A DNA stretch of 64,000 bases, taken from assembly GCA_038123275.1 (NCBI GenBank), contig JAYORG010000001.1, forward strand, positions 175,054 to 239,053, given 5' to 3'. The notes beneath the pieces are model-generated. The model ran no database searches. It saw nothing but the letters and a program-made list of their open reading frames with translations, and had not been told where the DNA came from. The stretch comes from CAJQHT01 sp038123275. GTDB lineage: Bacteria; Pseudomonadota; Alphaproteobacteria; Rickettsiales; UBA1997. Made by a program: the position numbers and the translations under genes. Below, piece after piece: positions 33,491-43,600 of this stretch (within the stretch, counting starts at the first letter, position 1; each line of letters begins with the position of its first letter).

Positions 33491-34771
33491 CTAATATAAA
33501 ATTTCAACATCCACACCACAAGAATATAGCTTTTCAGCTAATCTTTCATAGCCTCTTTCTAGGTGGTAAAGACGATTAATTATAGTGTCTCCTTTAGCAA
33601 CTAAAGCTGCTAGAATTAGTGAAACAGATGCTCTTAAGTCAGTTGCCATAACTTCAGCGCCAGTTAGTTTTTTAACTCCATTTACTGTGGCAATATTGCC
33701 TTCATATTTAATATCAGCTCCCATTCTAACTAACTCTAAAATATGCATAAATCTATTTTCAAAGATATTTTCTTTAATGGTGCAAGTGCCATTTGCTACT
33801 GTCATTAGTGCCATAAATTGGGCTTGCATATCAGTTGGAAACCCTGGATGTTCTTTTGTCTGAATGTTAACTGGAGCAATATCTTTCTTGCCTTTTGTAA
33901 TTCTAACAGAATTTTCATCAATTTTAGTAATGTTAATTCCAGATTTTTCTAATTCGTTATTAAAACTGGAGAATAAATCAATATTAACCCCTTTCATGAT
34001 TAAATCACCATTAGTTATTCCTGTAGCAATGGCATAAGTTCCAGCTTCAATTCTGTCACCAATTATATGGTGAGTCGTGCCATTTAATGCTTTAACACCT
34101 TGTATAGTTATTTGTTCTGTTCCTGCTCCTGATATTTTTGCTCCCATTTTGCTAAGGCAATTAGCAAGATCAACTATTTCTGGCTCTCTAGCGGCATTAT
34201 TAATTATTGTTTTACCATCGGCTAAACAAGCAGCCATTAAAATATTTTGAGTTGCACCAACCGAAATTTTGGCAAAATCTATGGTTGCTCCTTTTAATTT
34301 ACCTTTTGCTTGCACATAGCCATTATCTATGGTTATTTTAGCGCCCATTTTTGTCAGAGCATCAAGATGCAAATCAACAGGTCTAGTGCCAATAGCACAT
34401 CCTCCAGGAAGTGACACTCTGGCCTCACCAAACCTAGCTAGTAAAGATCCAAGAGTAAGAATAGAAGCGCGCATTTTACTAACCAATTCGTAAGAGGCTT
34501 CAAGGTTGTTAAGATTTTTAGCATTAAGTGTTATTACTTTTCCCTCAAAACCTTTATTTTGATCTAAACTTTTTAAGTTAAATTCTATACCTAAACTAAT
34601 TAATAAAGTGGCCATGGTTGAAATATCAGAAACATGAGGAATGTTTGATAAAGTTAGATCTTCTTTAGTTAAGATACTTGCCACCATAATTGGCAAAGTA
34701 GCATTCTTAGCGCCAGAAATTTCTATTGTACCTGATATTTTATTACCGCCTTTAACTAGTAGTTTTTTCAT
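33491..34771 (-). CDS. murA: UDP-N-acetylglucosamine 1-carboxyvinyltransferase
   Basis: 426 residues, normal length. First committed step of peptidoglycan synthesis, adding enolpyruvate to UDP-GlcNAc. KISGTIEISGAKNATLPIM at the start, the catalytic Cys in LPGGCAIGTRPVDLHL (about 119-134), and GFPTDMQAQFMALM (about 306-319) are present. The Cys means it should be sensitive to fosfomycin. Starts directly after the stop of dcd, in the same operon. With dapA it indicates the cell makes a wall. Confidence 0.97.
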   Translation of the reverse strand: MKKLLVKGGNKISGTIEISGAKNATLPIMVASILTKEDLTLSNIPHVSDISTMATLLISLGIEFNLKSLDQNKGFEGKVITLNAKNLNNLEASYELVSKMRASILTLGSLLARFGEARVSLPGGCAIGTRPVDLHLDALTKMGAKITIDNGYVQAKGKLKGATIDFAKISVGATQNILMAACLADGKTIINNAAREPEIVDLANCLSKMGAKISGAGTEQITIQGVKALNGTTHHIIGDRIEAGTYAIATGITNGDLIMKGVNIDLFSSFNNELEKSGINITKIDENSVRITKGKKDIAPVNIQTKEHPGFPTDMQAQFMALMTVANGTCTIKENIFENRFMHILELVRMGADIKYEGNIATVNGVKKLTGAEVMATDLRASVSLILAALVAKGDTIINRLYHLERGYERLAEKLYSCGVDVEILY

Positions 34772-35341
34772 TTAAACTTTTGGTAGAGTTACACCTGTTT
34801 GCCCCATATATTTGCCATTTCTATTGGCATAAGAAACTTTGCATTTTTCTTCGCCTTTAAAGAATAAAAATTGGCAAGCACCTTCAAAGGCATATATTTT
34901 TGCCGGCAATGGAGTGGTGTTAGAAAATTCTAATGTAACATGACCTTCCCAGCCTGGTTCTAATGGGGTAACATTAACAATAATACCACATCTAGCATAA
35001 GTTGACTTACCAACGCAAACAACTAAAACATCTTCGGGTATTTTAAAATATTCTACAGTTCTAGCTAATGCAAAGCTATTTGGTGGAATAACACACACAT
35101 CTGTTTTTCTATTAACTAAACTTTTGCCAGAAAAATCTTTTGGATCAACTATTTCTGAATCAATATTAGTAAATATCTTAAACTCGTCAGAAACTCTAGC
35201 ATCATAACCATAAGAAGAATTTCCATAAGAAATAATTCTATCTCCTTTTTCATTTTTTCTAACTTGGCTTTTAGAAAATGGATTAATCATATCATTTTCC
35301 AGTGAATTTTTTTCAATCCACCCATCAGACATTATCGACAT
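34772..35341 (-). CDS. dcd: dCTP deaminase
   Basis: 189 residues. Deaminates dCTP to dUTP for dTMP synthesis. Family blocks are ISYGNSSYGYDARVSDEFKIF, CVIPPNSFALARTVEYFKIPEDVLVVCVGKSTYARCGI and the EPGWEGHVTLEFSNTTPLPAKIYAFEGACQFLFF segment with the catalytic Glu. Immediately upstream of murA with no spacer, so cotranscribed. Intact. Confidence 0.97.
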   Translation of the reverse strand: MSIMSDGWIEKNSLENDMINPFSKSQVRKNEKGDRIISYGNSSYGYDARVSDEFKIFTNIDSEIVDPKDFSGKSLVNRKTDVCVIPPNSFALARTVEYFKIPEDVLVVCVGKSTYARCGIIVNVTPLEPGWEGHVTLEFSNTTPLPAKIYAFEGACQFLFFKGEEKCKVSYANRNGKYMGQTGVTLPKV

Positions 35342-35458
35342 TATATTATTCGTAAAATTATTAGTTTGTATCTTAATTTGAGACTAGAGAAATTATCAAA
35401 GTAGTTTTTAATTGCAACTTGTGATATTTTTATTAATTTTTTACTTTAGCCTATATTA

Positions 35459-35618
35459 TACCAATTATCAAAAATAACTTTACATTTAATTAAATTCTTT
35501 TTGGTAAATTTAAACAATTTTAAATTCAAGGTATATCCTGATACCATGAGATTTAAAATCATTAAAATTTCCTCAAAATTAATTTAATTAAATGTAAAGT
35601 TATTTTTGATAATTGGTA
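35459..35618. repeat. Fold-back element 2 (long palindrome)
   Basis: Arms at 35459-35496 and 35581-35618 are a perfect 38-bp inverted repeat; a looser inner stem continues to the centre GGTATATCCTGATACC (35530-35545). The 14-bp core GTATATCCTGATAC is identical to that of element 1 at 26193-26206. The rest of the 300-bp spacer between dcd and the RnfD-like gene shows no gene. Confidence 0.85.
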
Positions 35619-35643
35619 TTATTAACTCACTAATTTAATACTT

Positions 35644-36510
35644 ATGTTAACAATAAAGAAATTAAAAAATATTCTTCCAAAGAAACTTACTGCTCTTCAT
35701 CACTTCTTAGTATTTCTATCAGTACTAACTCTGTTGTTAATAGTTTCATCTGCTATTAATGCTGGCATTGAACAAGCTATTCATTTAGTAATACATTTAA
35801 TTTTACTATTTGCTATTACTTCTATTTTATATTTTGTTTTTTTAAAAATTAGCAATCAAAGAAAGTTATTTATTAACACTGCTATTAGTACTTTATTAGT
35901 GTTTTTAATTTTAGATCATTCTCAGTCTGGAGCTTCTGGTATAGTAGTTTTAATACTATTAATGGTTAATAAATTTTTCTTTAGATATAAGAATAAACAA
36001 ATTTTTAATCCAGTTGCTTTTGGTATTGTCATTACAACTATGGCAGGATTATTAGTTGGTTTTACAATGCCTGTAGTTTCCTTTGATGGTGCATTAACTA
36101 GTTTTAATATTTTTGGACTAAATATCCCAATTGCTTTTATTTTTATTATATTATCAACCATGGCTAATTCGATAAAAAGATTGAAGAAGTTGCCAATGAT
36201 TGCCAGTTTCTTAATTACAAGCTTAATATTTATGGTTCTTTTTAACTTTGATAATGCCAAAGCAATTATTATTGCTACATATAGTAGTCCAATAATATAT
36301 TTCTTTATTGGCGCATTATTAATTGACCCAAAAACATCTCCTGGCAAACATAAAGATCAAATAAGTTTTGGTATATTTGCAGCAATATCTTATGTTTTAT
36401 TGTCAAAGCTAAATATTTTTAATCCGGAAATATTTACTATTTTTGCTGCTAATTTATATTATGTTGCAAACAGGGCTTCTGTTGCTAAAAAGAAATCTTC
36501 TACTTCATAG
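35644..36510 (+). CDS. RnfD/NqrB-like integral membrane protein
   Basis: 288 residues with about eight to ten membrane helices. The segment RYKNKQIFNPVAFGIVITTMAG resembles the conserved helix opening of the RnfD/NqrB family (usually hxFNPxxFG), and IGALLIDPKTSPGKHKDQISFG resembles the family's DPRTSP loop. RnfD and NqrB carry covalently bound FMN in ion-pumping electron-transport complexes; no other rnf/nqr gene is adjacent. It could be a stand-alone family relative. Function not known. Confidence 0.6.
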   Translation: MLTIKKLKNILPKKLTALHHFLVFLSVLTLLLIVSSAINAGIEQAIHLVIHLILLFAITSILYFVFLKISNQRKLFINTAISTLLVFLILDHSQSGASGIVVLILLMVNKFFFRYKNKQIFNPVAFGIVITTMAGLLVGFTMPVVSFDGALTSFNIFGLNIPIAFIFIILSTMANSIKRLKKLPMIASFLITSLIFMVLFNFDNAKAIIIATYSSPIIYFFIGALLIDPKTSPGKHKDQISFGIFAAISYVLLSKLNIFNPEIFTIFAANLYYVANRASVAKKKSSTS

Positions 36511-36666
36511 ATAAGTCAGTTATAGCATTTAAAAATATGCAATCTTATTGTTAAATGCTATAATATCTATAATTTACACTTTGTCCAAAATTTAAGATAG
36601 AAAATTAGTTTTATATCGGTTATACTAGAATTTATATCATTAAATCTATCAAATTAAACCAAAAAT

Positions 36667-38382
36667 ATGCACGATATTAGCTATTTACGAGACATTATAA
36701 TTTTGCTTTTTGCCTCGGTTGTAATGGTGATATTTTTTAAGCAGCTTGGTCTTAGTCCAGTTTTAGGATATCTAGTCTCTGGAGCAATGATTGGGCCTTA
36801 TGGTTTTGGCTTGCTTCAAGGTGAAGAGGTTGCCATGTCTATTGCCGAGCTTGGAATAGTATTTTTATTATTTGCTATTGGGCTTGAGCTTACCTTGGAT
36901 AAATTGAAATCGATGCGAAAATACGTACTTGGTTTTGGTAGTATGCAGGTTATTTTAACGGCAATTATTATTAGTTTAGTAGTAAAAATATTTGTTGATA
37001 CTAAAACAGCTATTTTAGTTGGAAGTGCTTTGGCTTTATCTTCGACTGCTATGGTAATGCAGGTTATTAATGAAAATTCTGAGAATAGCACCAGGGTTGG
37101 TAGATTATCTTTATCTGTATTATTACTTCAAGATTTAGCGGTTATTCCAATTTTAGTTTTTATTCCACTTCTTTCTAGCCCTGGCGTTAGTCTTACTAGT
37201 GCACTTCTTGGAGCCTTTTTTAATGCTATAATTGCTTTAATAATAATCTTTATAGTTGGTCGAGTTTTTCTAAGGCCAATTTATCGTATTGTTGTTGACT
37301 TAAAAAGTGATGTTTTATTCTTAAGTATAACCCTAATAATTATTTTAGGATCTGCTTTTATTAGTCATAATCTTGGCCTATCTTTTGCACTTGGCGCTTT
37401 CGTTGCTGGTTTAATGGTTGCTGAAACTGAATTTAAATATCGTGTTGAAAGTGAAATTCTTTCCCTAAAATCATTATTAATGGGCCTATTTTTTATGACA
37501 ATAGGAATGTCATTTCAGGTACAATTTTTAATTGATAAATTGCCAATAATAATTTTAGCTGCTGTTGGTTTAATTGTAGTTAAGTCGTCAATAATAGTAT
37601 TTTTATGTCGTATTTTTAAGTTTCCCTTAGCGCCGGCCATTCACTCTGGTTTTTTACTAGCTCAAGGTGGAGAATTTGCTTTTGTAGTATTTTTAATGGC
37701 AGTTGAAAATAAAATTATTGATACTCAGCTATCTCAACTTCTGATGACAATTGTTACTGTAACTATGGCCTTTACCCCTTTAATGGCAACAATTGGTCGT
37801 AAAATTAAAAGCCAAATTTATGTTAGAGATGTTTTGCATGACAATAAATTAAAAAGAGAAATTGGTGATATTTCTAAACATACTATCATTGTTGGTTTTG
37901 GTAAAATTGGCCGAATTATCTCTCATATTTTAAAAACAACTAACCAAGATCACTTAATTTTAGACAATAATCATAGGGTAGTACGAGTAGAAAAAACCAA
38001 TGGTCATAATATTTTTTACGGCGATGCTATGAATAAAGACATTTTAAGTTATGTTGGCCTTGATAAGGCGCAATCTGTTATTATTGCTATGGAAGATGAC
38101 ATTTCTTGTTTAAAAATAACGCGTTTTATTAATGATAATTTTCCACATATTCCCGTTATTACTAAGTCTGAAACTATTAGAAATAGTAGAAGATTCAAAA
38201 GGCTTGGAGCTACAACAGTAGTGGCAAAAAATTTAGAAACAGGTTTGCAGCTTGGTAAAGAGGCTTTAAAATGTACTAAGTCTTCTGATAAGGAAATAGA
38301 AAAAATATTGGAGCCAATGCGAGATATTGAGTCTGAGTTTGTAGTTAATTTAATTTTAGATGATGAGAATGCTGAAAAATAA
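36667..38382 (+). CDS. CPA2-family cation:proton antiporter with TrkA-N domain (Kef type)
   Basis: 571 residues. Residues about 5-385 are the 12-13-helix exchanger domain (LGLSPVLGYLVSGAMIGP, VGSALALSSTAMVMQV with the ion-site region, HSGFLLAQGGEFAFVV). Residues about 400-520 are an NAD-binding regulatory TrkA-N domain (HTIIVGFGKIGRIISHIL ... DNNHRVV ... GDAMNKDIL). Kef-type proteins exchange K+ or Na+ for H+ across the inner membrane under redox or glutathione control. Stand-alone gene. Intact. Confidence 0.92.
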   Translation: MHDISYLRDIIILLFASVVMVIFFKQLGLSPVLGYLVSGAMIGPYGFGLLQGEEVAMSIAELGIVFLLFAIGLELTLDKLKSMRKYVLGFGSMQVILTAIIISLVVKIFVDTKTAILVGSALALSSTAMVMQVINENSENSTRVGRLSLSVLLLQDLAVIPILVFIPLLSSPGVSLTSALLGAFFNAIIALIIIFIVGRVFLRPIYRIVVDLKSDVLFLSITLIIILGSAFISHNLGLSFALGAFVAGLMVAETEFKYRVESEILSLKSLLMGLFFMTIGMSFQVQFLIDKLPIIILAAVGLIVVKSSIIVFLCRIFKFPLAPAIHSGFLLAQGGEFAFVVFLMAVENKIIDTQLSQLLMTIVTVTMAFTPLMATIGRKIKSQIYVRDVLHDNKLKREIGDISKHTIIVGFGKIGRIISHILKTTNQDHLILDNNHRVVRVEKTNGHNIFYGDAMNKDILSYVGLDKAQSVIIAMEDDISCLKITRFINDNFPHIPVITKSETIRNSRRFKRLGATTVVAKNLETGLQLGKEALKCTKSSDKEIEKILEPMRDIESEFVVNLILDDENAEK

Positions 38383-38419
38383 TTAATCTCGTTAAATAAA
38401 AAGAATTTTCCTTCCCAAT

Positions 38420-38448
38420 TTGCATCTTTTGCCAAAATAAGGTATAAT
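38420..38448 (+). promoter_or_regulatory. Predicted promoter of the giant LRR-transglutaminase-AAA gene
   Basis: TTGCAT (38420-38425) and a perfect TATAAT (38443-38448), 17 bases apart. A Shine-Dalgarno GGAG at 38480-38483 precedes ATG 38488 by four bases, so both initiation signals look functional even though the gene is frameshifted. Confidence 0.55.
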
Positions 38449-38487
38449 AAATTAGTGTCATATTAATTTATTTTACAACGGAGATTA

Positions 38488-40662
38488 ATGGGCAAAAGTG
38501 ATATATCCAAATTGCCAGATTATTTACTATACGGATCCTCAAAAAGCAATGTAAGAGAAAGTAAAAACACAACAGGATTGGTGGATCCAGTTAAGTTATT
38601 TCAAGGAAGTGATCAATGTGGTGTATCTGATTTTAGTTTAAATGAAATAAGTAAAAAGGCCATAATTATTAATGCCATTAATATTAAGCGTTGCCCAGAT
38701 CTTATTAATGAGTTAGTAGAAAATGGTTTTAAGATTTATAAATATGATGATAATAGGCATATGCTTCAAGATATAAGTTATCCTATTGGTATAGATAAAC
38801 AAATTGATATATTGCTAACTGATAAACAAAAAATTAAAAAACTAGCTTCCAAATTAGAAAAACCTATCACGTCTGATAAATTATTTATAATTGACGATTT
38901 TAATATAGATCTCTTAAGAAAAGACTTAGGTTTAACTAATGTAGATCCCCCAAAAACACCTAAATTTGATATAAGATTTGTATTAAATAGCATATCTAGA
39001 ATAGAAAATGTTTTAAAGAATATTCCACAAGAAACAGTTTTATATCAAGAAGATAGCCAAGGCATGGTCTATAGTAACTTGGTGATTGATATCATTAAAA
39101 ATAGATTTAATAGGTCGGTGCAAAAATTTAGCAGCACCGAGCTTGATCAAGAAACAACAAAACTAATGGTTGCAAGAAGTTCTTTGCAAGGTAAGGGTTT
39201 TTTGTCAATTGATTCACAAGAAGATTTTCGAAAGTTTGTAAATCAAGATAATATCAATTTAGATAATCTGAGGAAATTATTACTAAACAACATAAGTAAT
39301 TTGGATGTAAATAATTTATCTTTATTGCCTAAATTAACCTCTCTTATATTTAGTAATTGTAATTTAGATGAGGTAGCAAAATATCAATATACAAGATCTT
39401 TGCCTAATATAGATGATCTAATATTTGATGAATTAGATATTGATTTATCACATTTACATAAAATGTTATCATTATGTCCTAATACTAAATATGTTGCTTT
39501 TTACAGTTGTGATAGCATAAATTTTGCTTCAAAGAATTTAAATATAAAACCCTACTATCAAATAGAACAAATTTCTCTAAATGAGCAGAACTTAGAAGCT
39601 GATAGCTTAAATAATTTATTTTCGTTATTTCCAAATATTAAAGAAATACTTCTAAAAGATTGTGGTGATGTTAATGAAACAATAGAAAATTTAAATATAG
39701 AATCTTTGCAAAAGATAGCTGTTTTAAATTTACAAGAAGTATCTATTAGCCTATCAAATTTAGCTAAATTAGTGGCATTATGTCCTAATTTAGAAGTTCT
39801 AATTCTAAAAGATTCCAATGTCATAGATGATGGTTTTGATATTCCTAAAAATATTCAGTTTAAGAATTTATTTAATATTCAGCTAGATATCTTAAGCGCA
39901 GTTTGTGCTGATAAGATATCAACAACATTAACTAGTAGAAGTTTATATAAGCCTAAAATTAATGCAGACACAATAGATCCATATGCTAATTTATCGATGG
40001 TTAGACCTGGAATGATCAGGGGTCGTGGTGCTAGTAATGTTGTAGATATTAATATTTATGAAGATGGTAAAGATGAGCTTTATGAGCAGGAGCATTTATT
40101 TACTCCATCTAGTGATGAATTACCTATATTTGATATTAATAGTTACCGCCTTGAAGCTTGTAACAAATTTAAATATACCGGTGGTCAAATTGTGCAAGAT
40201 CTTATTTTGGATGATTTGGAAGATGAGGATGATATACAAAAAGTTTCGATGGACGAGTTAGAAAAATCTTTTGTAAGTGTTGATGATTATTATAAATGTA
40301 ACGTTAAGTTAAGGGTTGATGAACAATGGACTGCTTTACCATCTTTAACTACCCAAGATCAATTATATAAAATATGTGCCACAAATTTAAGGGATAAGCA
40401 AGAGGTTAATCTAAATAATAATTTTGAAATAAAATATAGTTATGATACTGGTTTTTATTATATTAGAACCACTAATGATTCTACCCAAGAATTAAATATC
40501 AAATTTCTTATCAAAGCACAACAAAATCAAGAACCTACCCAAAATAAAAAATTAAAAGAAATAATAAATAAATATCAAAATTTTAGAGAGGGAACAAAAG
40601 ATGATCTAGCTAAATTAGCACATAGCACTGATATAATTCAAGGCCGGTTCTTGTCGTCATAG
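38488..40662 (+). CDS. Giant accessory gene, N-terminal part with leucine-rich repeats
   Basis: 724 residues. About 260-470 hold degenerate leucine-rich repeats (LRKLLLNNISNLDVNNLSLLPKLTSLIFSNCNLD and several further units of LCPNxxxLxLxxC type). About 620-715 lead into a protein domain that breaks off at the stop codon; in the +1 frame from about 40653 the next residues are GSCRHRSWAAF, the usual nucleophile motif of a transglutaminase-like fold. So a single-base frameshift, near the CAAGGCCGG at 40640-40650, splits one gene that would run to 44929 (about 2146 codons). The gene has clean promoter and ribosome-binding signals. A host-interaction role is inferred. Confidence 0.7.
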   Translation: MGKSDISKLPDYLLYGSSKSNVRESKNTTGLVDPVKLFQGSDQCGVSDFSLNEISKKAIIINAINIKRCPDLINELVENGFKIYKYDDNRHMLQDISYPIGIDKQIDILLTDKQKIKKLASKLEKPITSDKLFIIDDFNIDLLRKDLGLTNVDPPKTPKFDIRFVLNSISRIENVLKNIPQETVLYQEDSQGMVYSNLVIDIIKNRFNRSVQKFSSTELDQETTKLMVARSSLQGKGFLSIDSQEDFRKFVNQDNINLDNLRKLLLNNISNLDVNNLSLLPKLTSLIFSNCNLDEVAKYQYTRSLPNIDDLIFDELDIDLSHLHKMLSLCPNTKYVAFYSCDSINFASKNLNIKPYYQIEQISLNEQNLEADSLNNLFSLFPNIKEILLKDCGDVNETIENLNIESLQKIAVLNLQEVSISLSNLAKLVALCPNLEVLILKDSNVIDDGFDIPKNIQFKNLFNIQLDILSAVCADKISTTLTSRSLYKPKINADTIDPYANLSMVRPGMIRGRGASNVVDINIYEDGKDELYEQEHLFTPSSDELPIFDINSYRLEACNKFKYTGGQIVQDLILDDLEDEDDIQKVSMDELEKSFVSVDDYYKCNVKLRVDEQWTALPSLTTQDQLYKICATNLRDKQEVNLNNNFEIKYSYDTGFYYIRTTNDSTQELNIKFLIKAQQNQEPTQNKKLKEIINKYQNFREGTKDDLAKLAHSTDIIQGRFLSS

Positions 40663-43600
40663 ATCTTGGGCTGCATTTGATGAAATTAATAATTTAGAAA
40701 ATATAGAATGCAGAATTATCACAAATGATAACCATGCTTATATTGAAATTAATGAAGGTAATGATGAATGGTACAAAGTAGATCTTGGTGGTTCACAGCT
40801 TAGATTAGCAAATAATGGAAGAGTTTTAAAAAGTAATGGCCAATTTGACTTAGAAAAAGAGCAAGAAATAAGGTTTCATCAGAAAAAGTCTACATTTGAA
40901 CATAAAGAGACAAAAAAAAGAGTATTTCAAAGAAGAGATCAAAAACAACCAATTAAAGAAGATATTTTTGGTCCCTTCGATGTTTGGGAAAAAAAGCCAA
41001 AACAACAATATGATAATGTACAAGATTTTAATCAAAGAGAAATATTACTAGAAAATGAAAAAAGTAGAATATTAATAAAAACCAACTCAGATGAAGAATT
41101 TATAAATCATCGCAGAATATTGTTAAAGCAGTTATCAGGTAATAAAGATAATGTGGAATATTTTTATGTTAATTCTCCTGAAGAATTATCGCTAAAAAAA
41201 CCTCATATTGTCATTCAAGGTGATAGCAAAGTAGGAGAAAAAGCAGTTAGAGAATCTGAAACTCAAGGTGAGTTATATAAGTTCTTAACCATTCCTGCAG
41301 TGAATGACAAACAAAGAATTCTAGTAGTAAATTGGGATAATTTTGATGCACCTGACATAGTTAAGTTTAATAGTCTTATTGATAAAGAAAGGCTTTTAGA
41401 TAATTATCAAGTGCAAGAACAAATAAAAATAATAGGCTTATATAACTCATCCAAAGAAAATGTTTATAATGGTTCCGATTTTTTCTCCAGGCATGGAAAA
41501 ATTAGAACATTACCAACTAATACCAATATACAAGATAGAGCTTTTATTAATTCTTTTAATGTTAAAGAAAAAAGACAAGAGGAAGAAAAAGAAGAAATAG
41601 ATAATGAAGTTTCGGTTATTAATTTACATAATTCGTTAAATTGGAAAAATATATTATGTCATCAATTTTTTATGAATGGGCAAGAAGTGCAATTTCAAGA
41701 AGGCGAGTTGGTTGAAGCTATCAATTCTAATAAGAAACAAATAGTGTTACGTAATGCCCCATGGCATGATAAAGAATTTAAATTTTTTATTGATCAATTA
41801 TTAATTAATAGAAGTTTTGAATTTTATGGTAAAAAATATCAGATTTCTCCCGGTATTAAAATCTTAAAAGATAAGAGGGATAATACACAAGATATAGAAC
41901 AAGCAATAAAAGATGGCACAATTAGATTTTCATCAAAAATTCGTAAAGAATACGTAGCAATTAATTCTTCTAATTTATTTAAACTATTTCGTTCCTGCAA
42001 TTTTGACAATAAATCAGGGGAAATATCTGCTATTGGAGAAGGTATAATCAAGAAATCAGCAAATAAAAAGCTATCTTTATTAATAACTTCATCTCTTAGT
42101 AAAGAGCAATTATTTAAAATAACACAAGAAGCTAAAAAATATCATGTGGCGATAACTTTTAGCATAGCTCAAGGTATAAAATTGCCATTTGATCTATTGG
42201 TTCCCAGATATGATACTCAAAAATCAAAACAAAAAGCTCAAGTTATTGTAAGTAATGATGTTGATTTTATTCAAGATAACTTAATGAAAAATAGTAATGT
42301 ACCGGTAGAAGTTATTGATATATCAGAGTTAAGTTCATCTGATTTGCTTTATTCATTTAAAAATAAATTTAATTCTAAAAATAATAAAATTAAATTTTCC
42401 AAAACCAGAGGTTTAGTTATTAACGCCTTAAGACAAGGTAAAAGAGTTATATTAAAAGGTGTTTTTTCTCAGGATATGGTAAATGCTTTTAGTACTTTAA
42501 TGCTAGATCCTCCTTATTTAATAAATAATGGTCGCAAGCAAAAATTTAAGTCAGGGCAATTAATGTTTATCACTAATAGTGATGAGTATTTTCAATTTTG
42601 TTCAACAGAAAATTATCAAATTTCATATCAAGATAAAATTAAGAAGTTAAGAGAAGAGCAATTGGTTGCAACAGGAAAATTACCTCCCATTGGTGGTAGT
42701 AGTGTATTTAGAAAATTAGAAGTTCAATTAGGTTCAATAGATCAAAATAAGGAAGATCTCAGCTATGTTTACCTAAAATCTTGTTTAAAATATTTATTAA
42801 AATATCCAGATGGTCATATTTCTCATATGCGTCAAGGTCTTGATAAAATAACAAAAAAACAAGAAAGCAAAGAAAGAAAATTAGGAGAAATAGATTTTGA
42901 TGATGAGTTTATGGCCGATAAGTTTGATAGCCAAAGACTATTTTTGGTAGAAAATATGCTAGATATTTCCCCTCATGCTTTTATTGCTGGCAAAACAGGG
43001 GTAGGAAAAAGTAAGTTTATAGATAATGTTTTGGTTGTTAAACATAATGTTTTTAATGAACAAGATAAAGTAAAATGGGCCAACAACAAAGTTGATGATG
43101 GTAAGTTAAAAATATTATTCATAGATGAAGCTAATATATCTAGCGGTGATTATTCAATATATGAAGGCTTACAAAATAATCCTCCAACTATTGTCATAGG
43201 TAATAAAATTCATAAATTAACCCCTAATCATAGGGTTGTTTTTGCTGGTAACCCCAAGAGTTATGGAGATCGACACACGCCATCTTTATTAAAAAGACAT
43301 GGTGGAGTGGTGGAGTTTTCTCAAATGCCACTAGAATATATTTATCACAGAATATTAAAGCCAATTATTAAGGATATTCCAAACCAAGAGCTTATAGCAA
43401 AAAATATTTTGCAGACATATCAAAAAATATTTAATATGTCACAAGATACAACTTTAATTTCTGCTAGAGAATTACAAATGATGGCATTGTCAATTGCTGC
43501 TACTGTTGATGTTAGTACAAATGAGACTAATTTACAAAAAATTTACTTTATAGCTAAACAGTTAATACCAGAAAATAAGAGAGATGACTTTAATAAGTGG

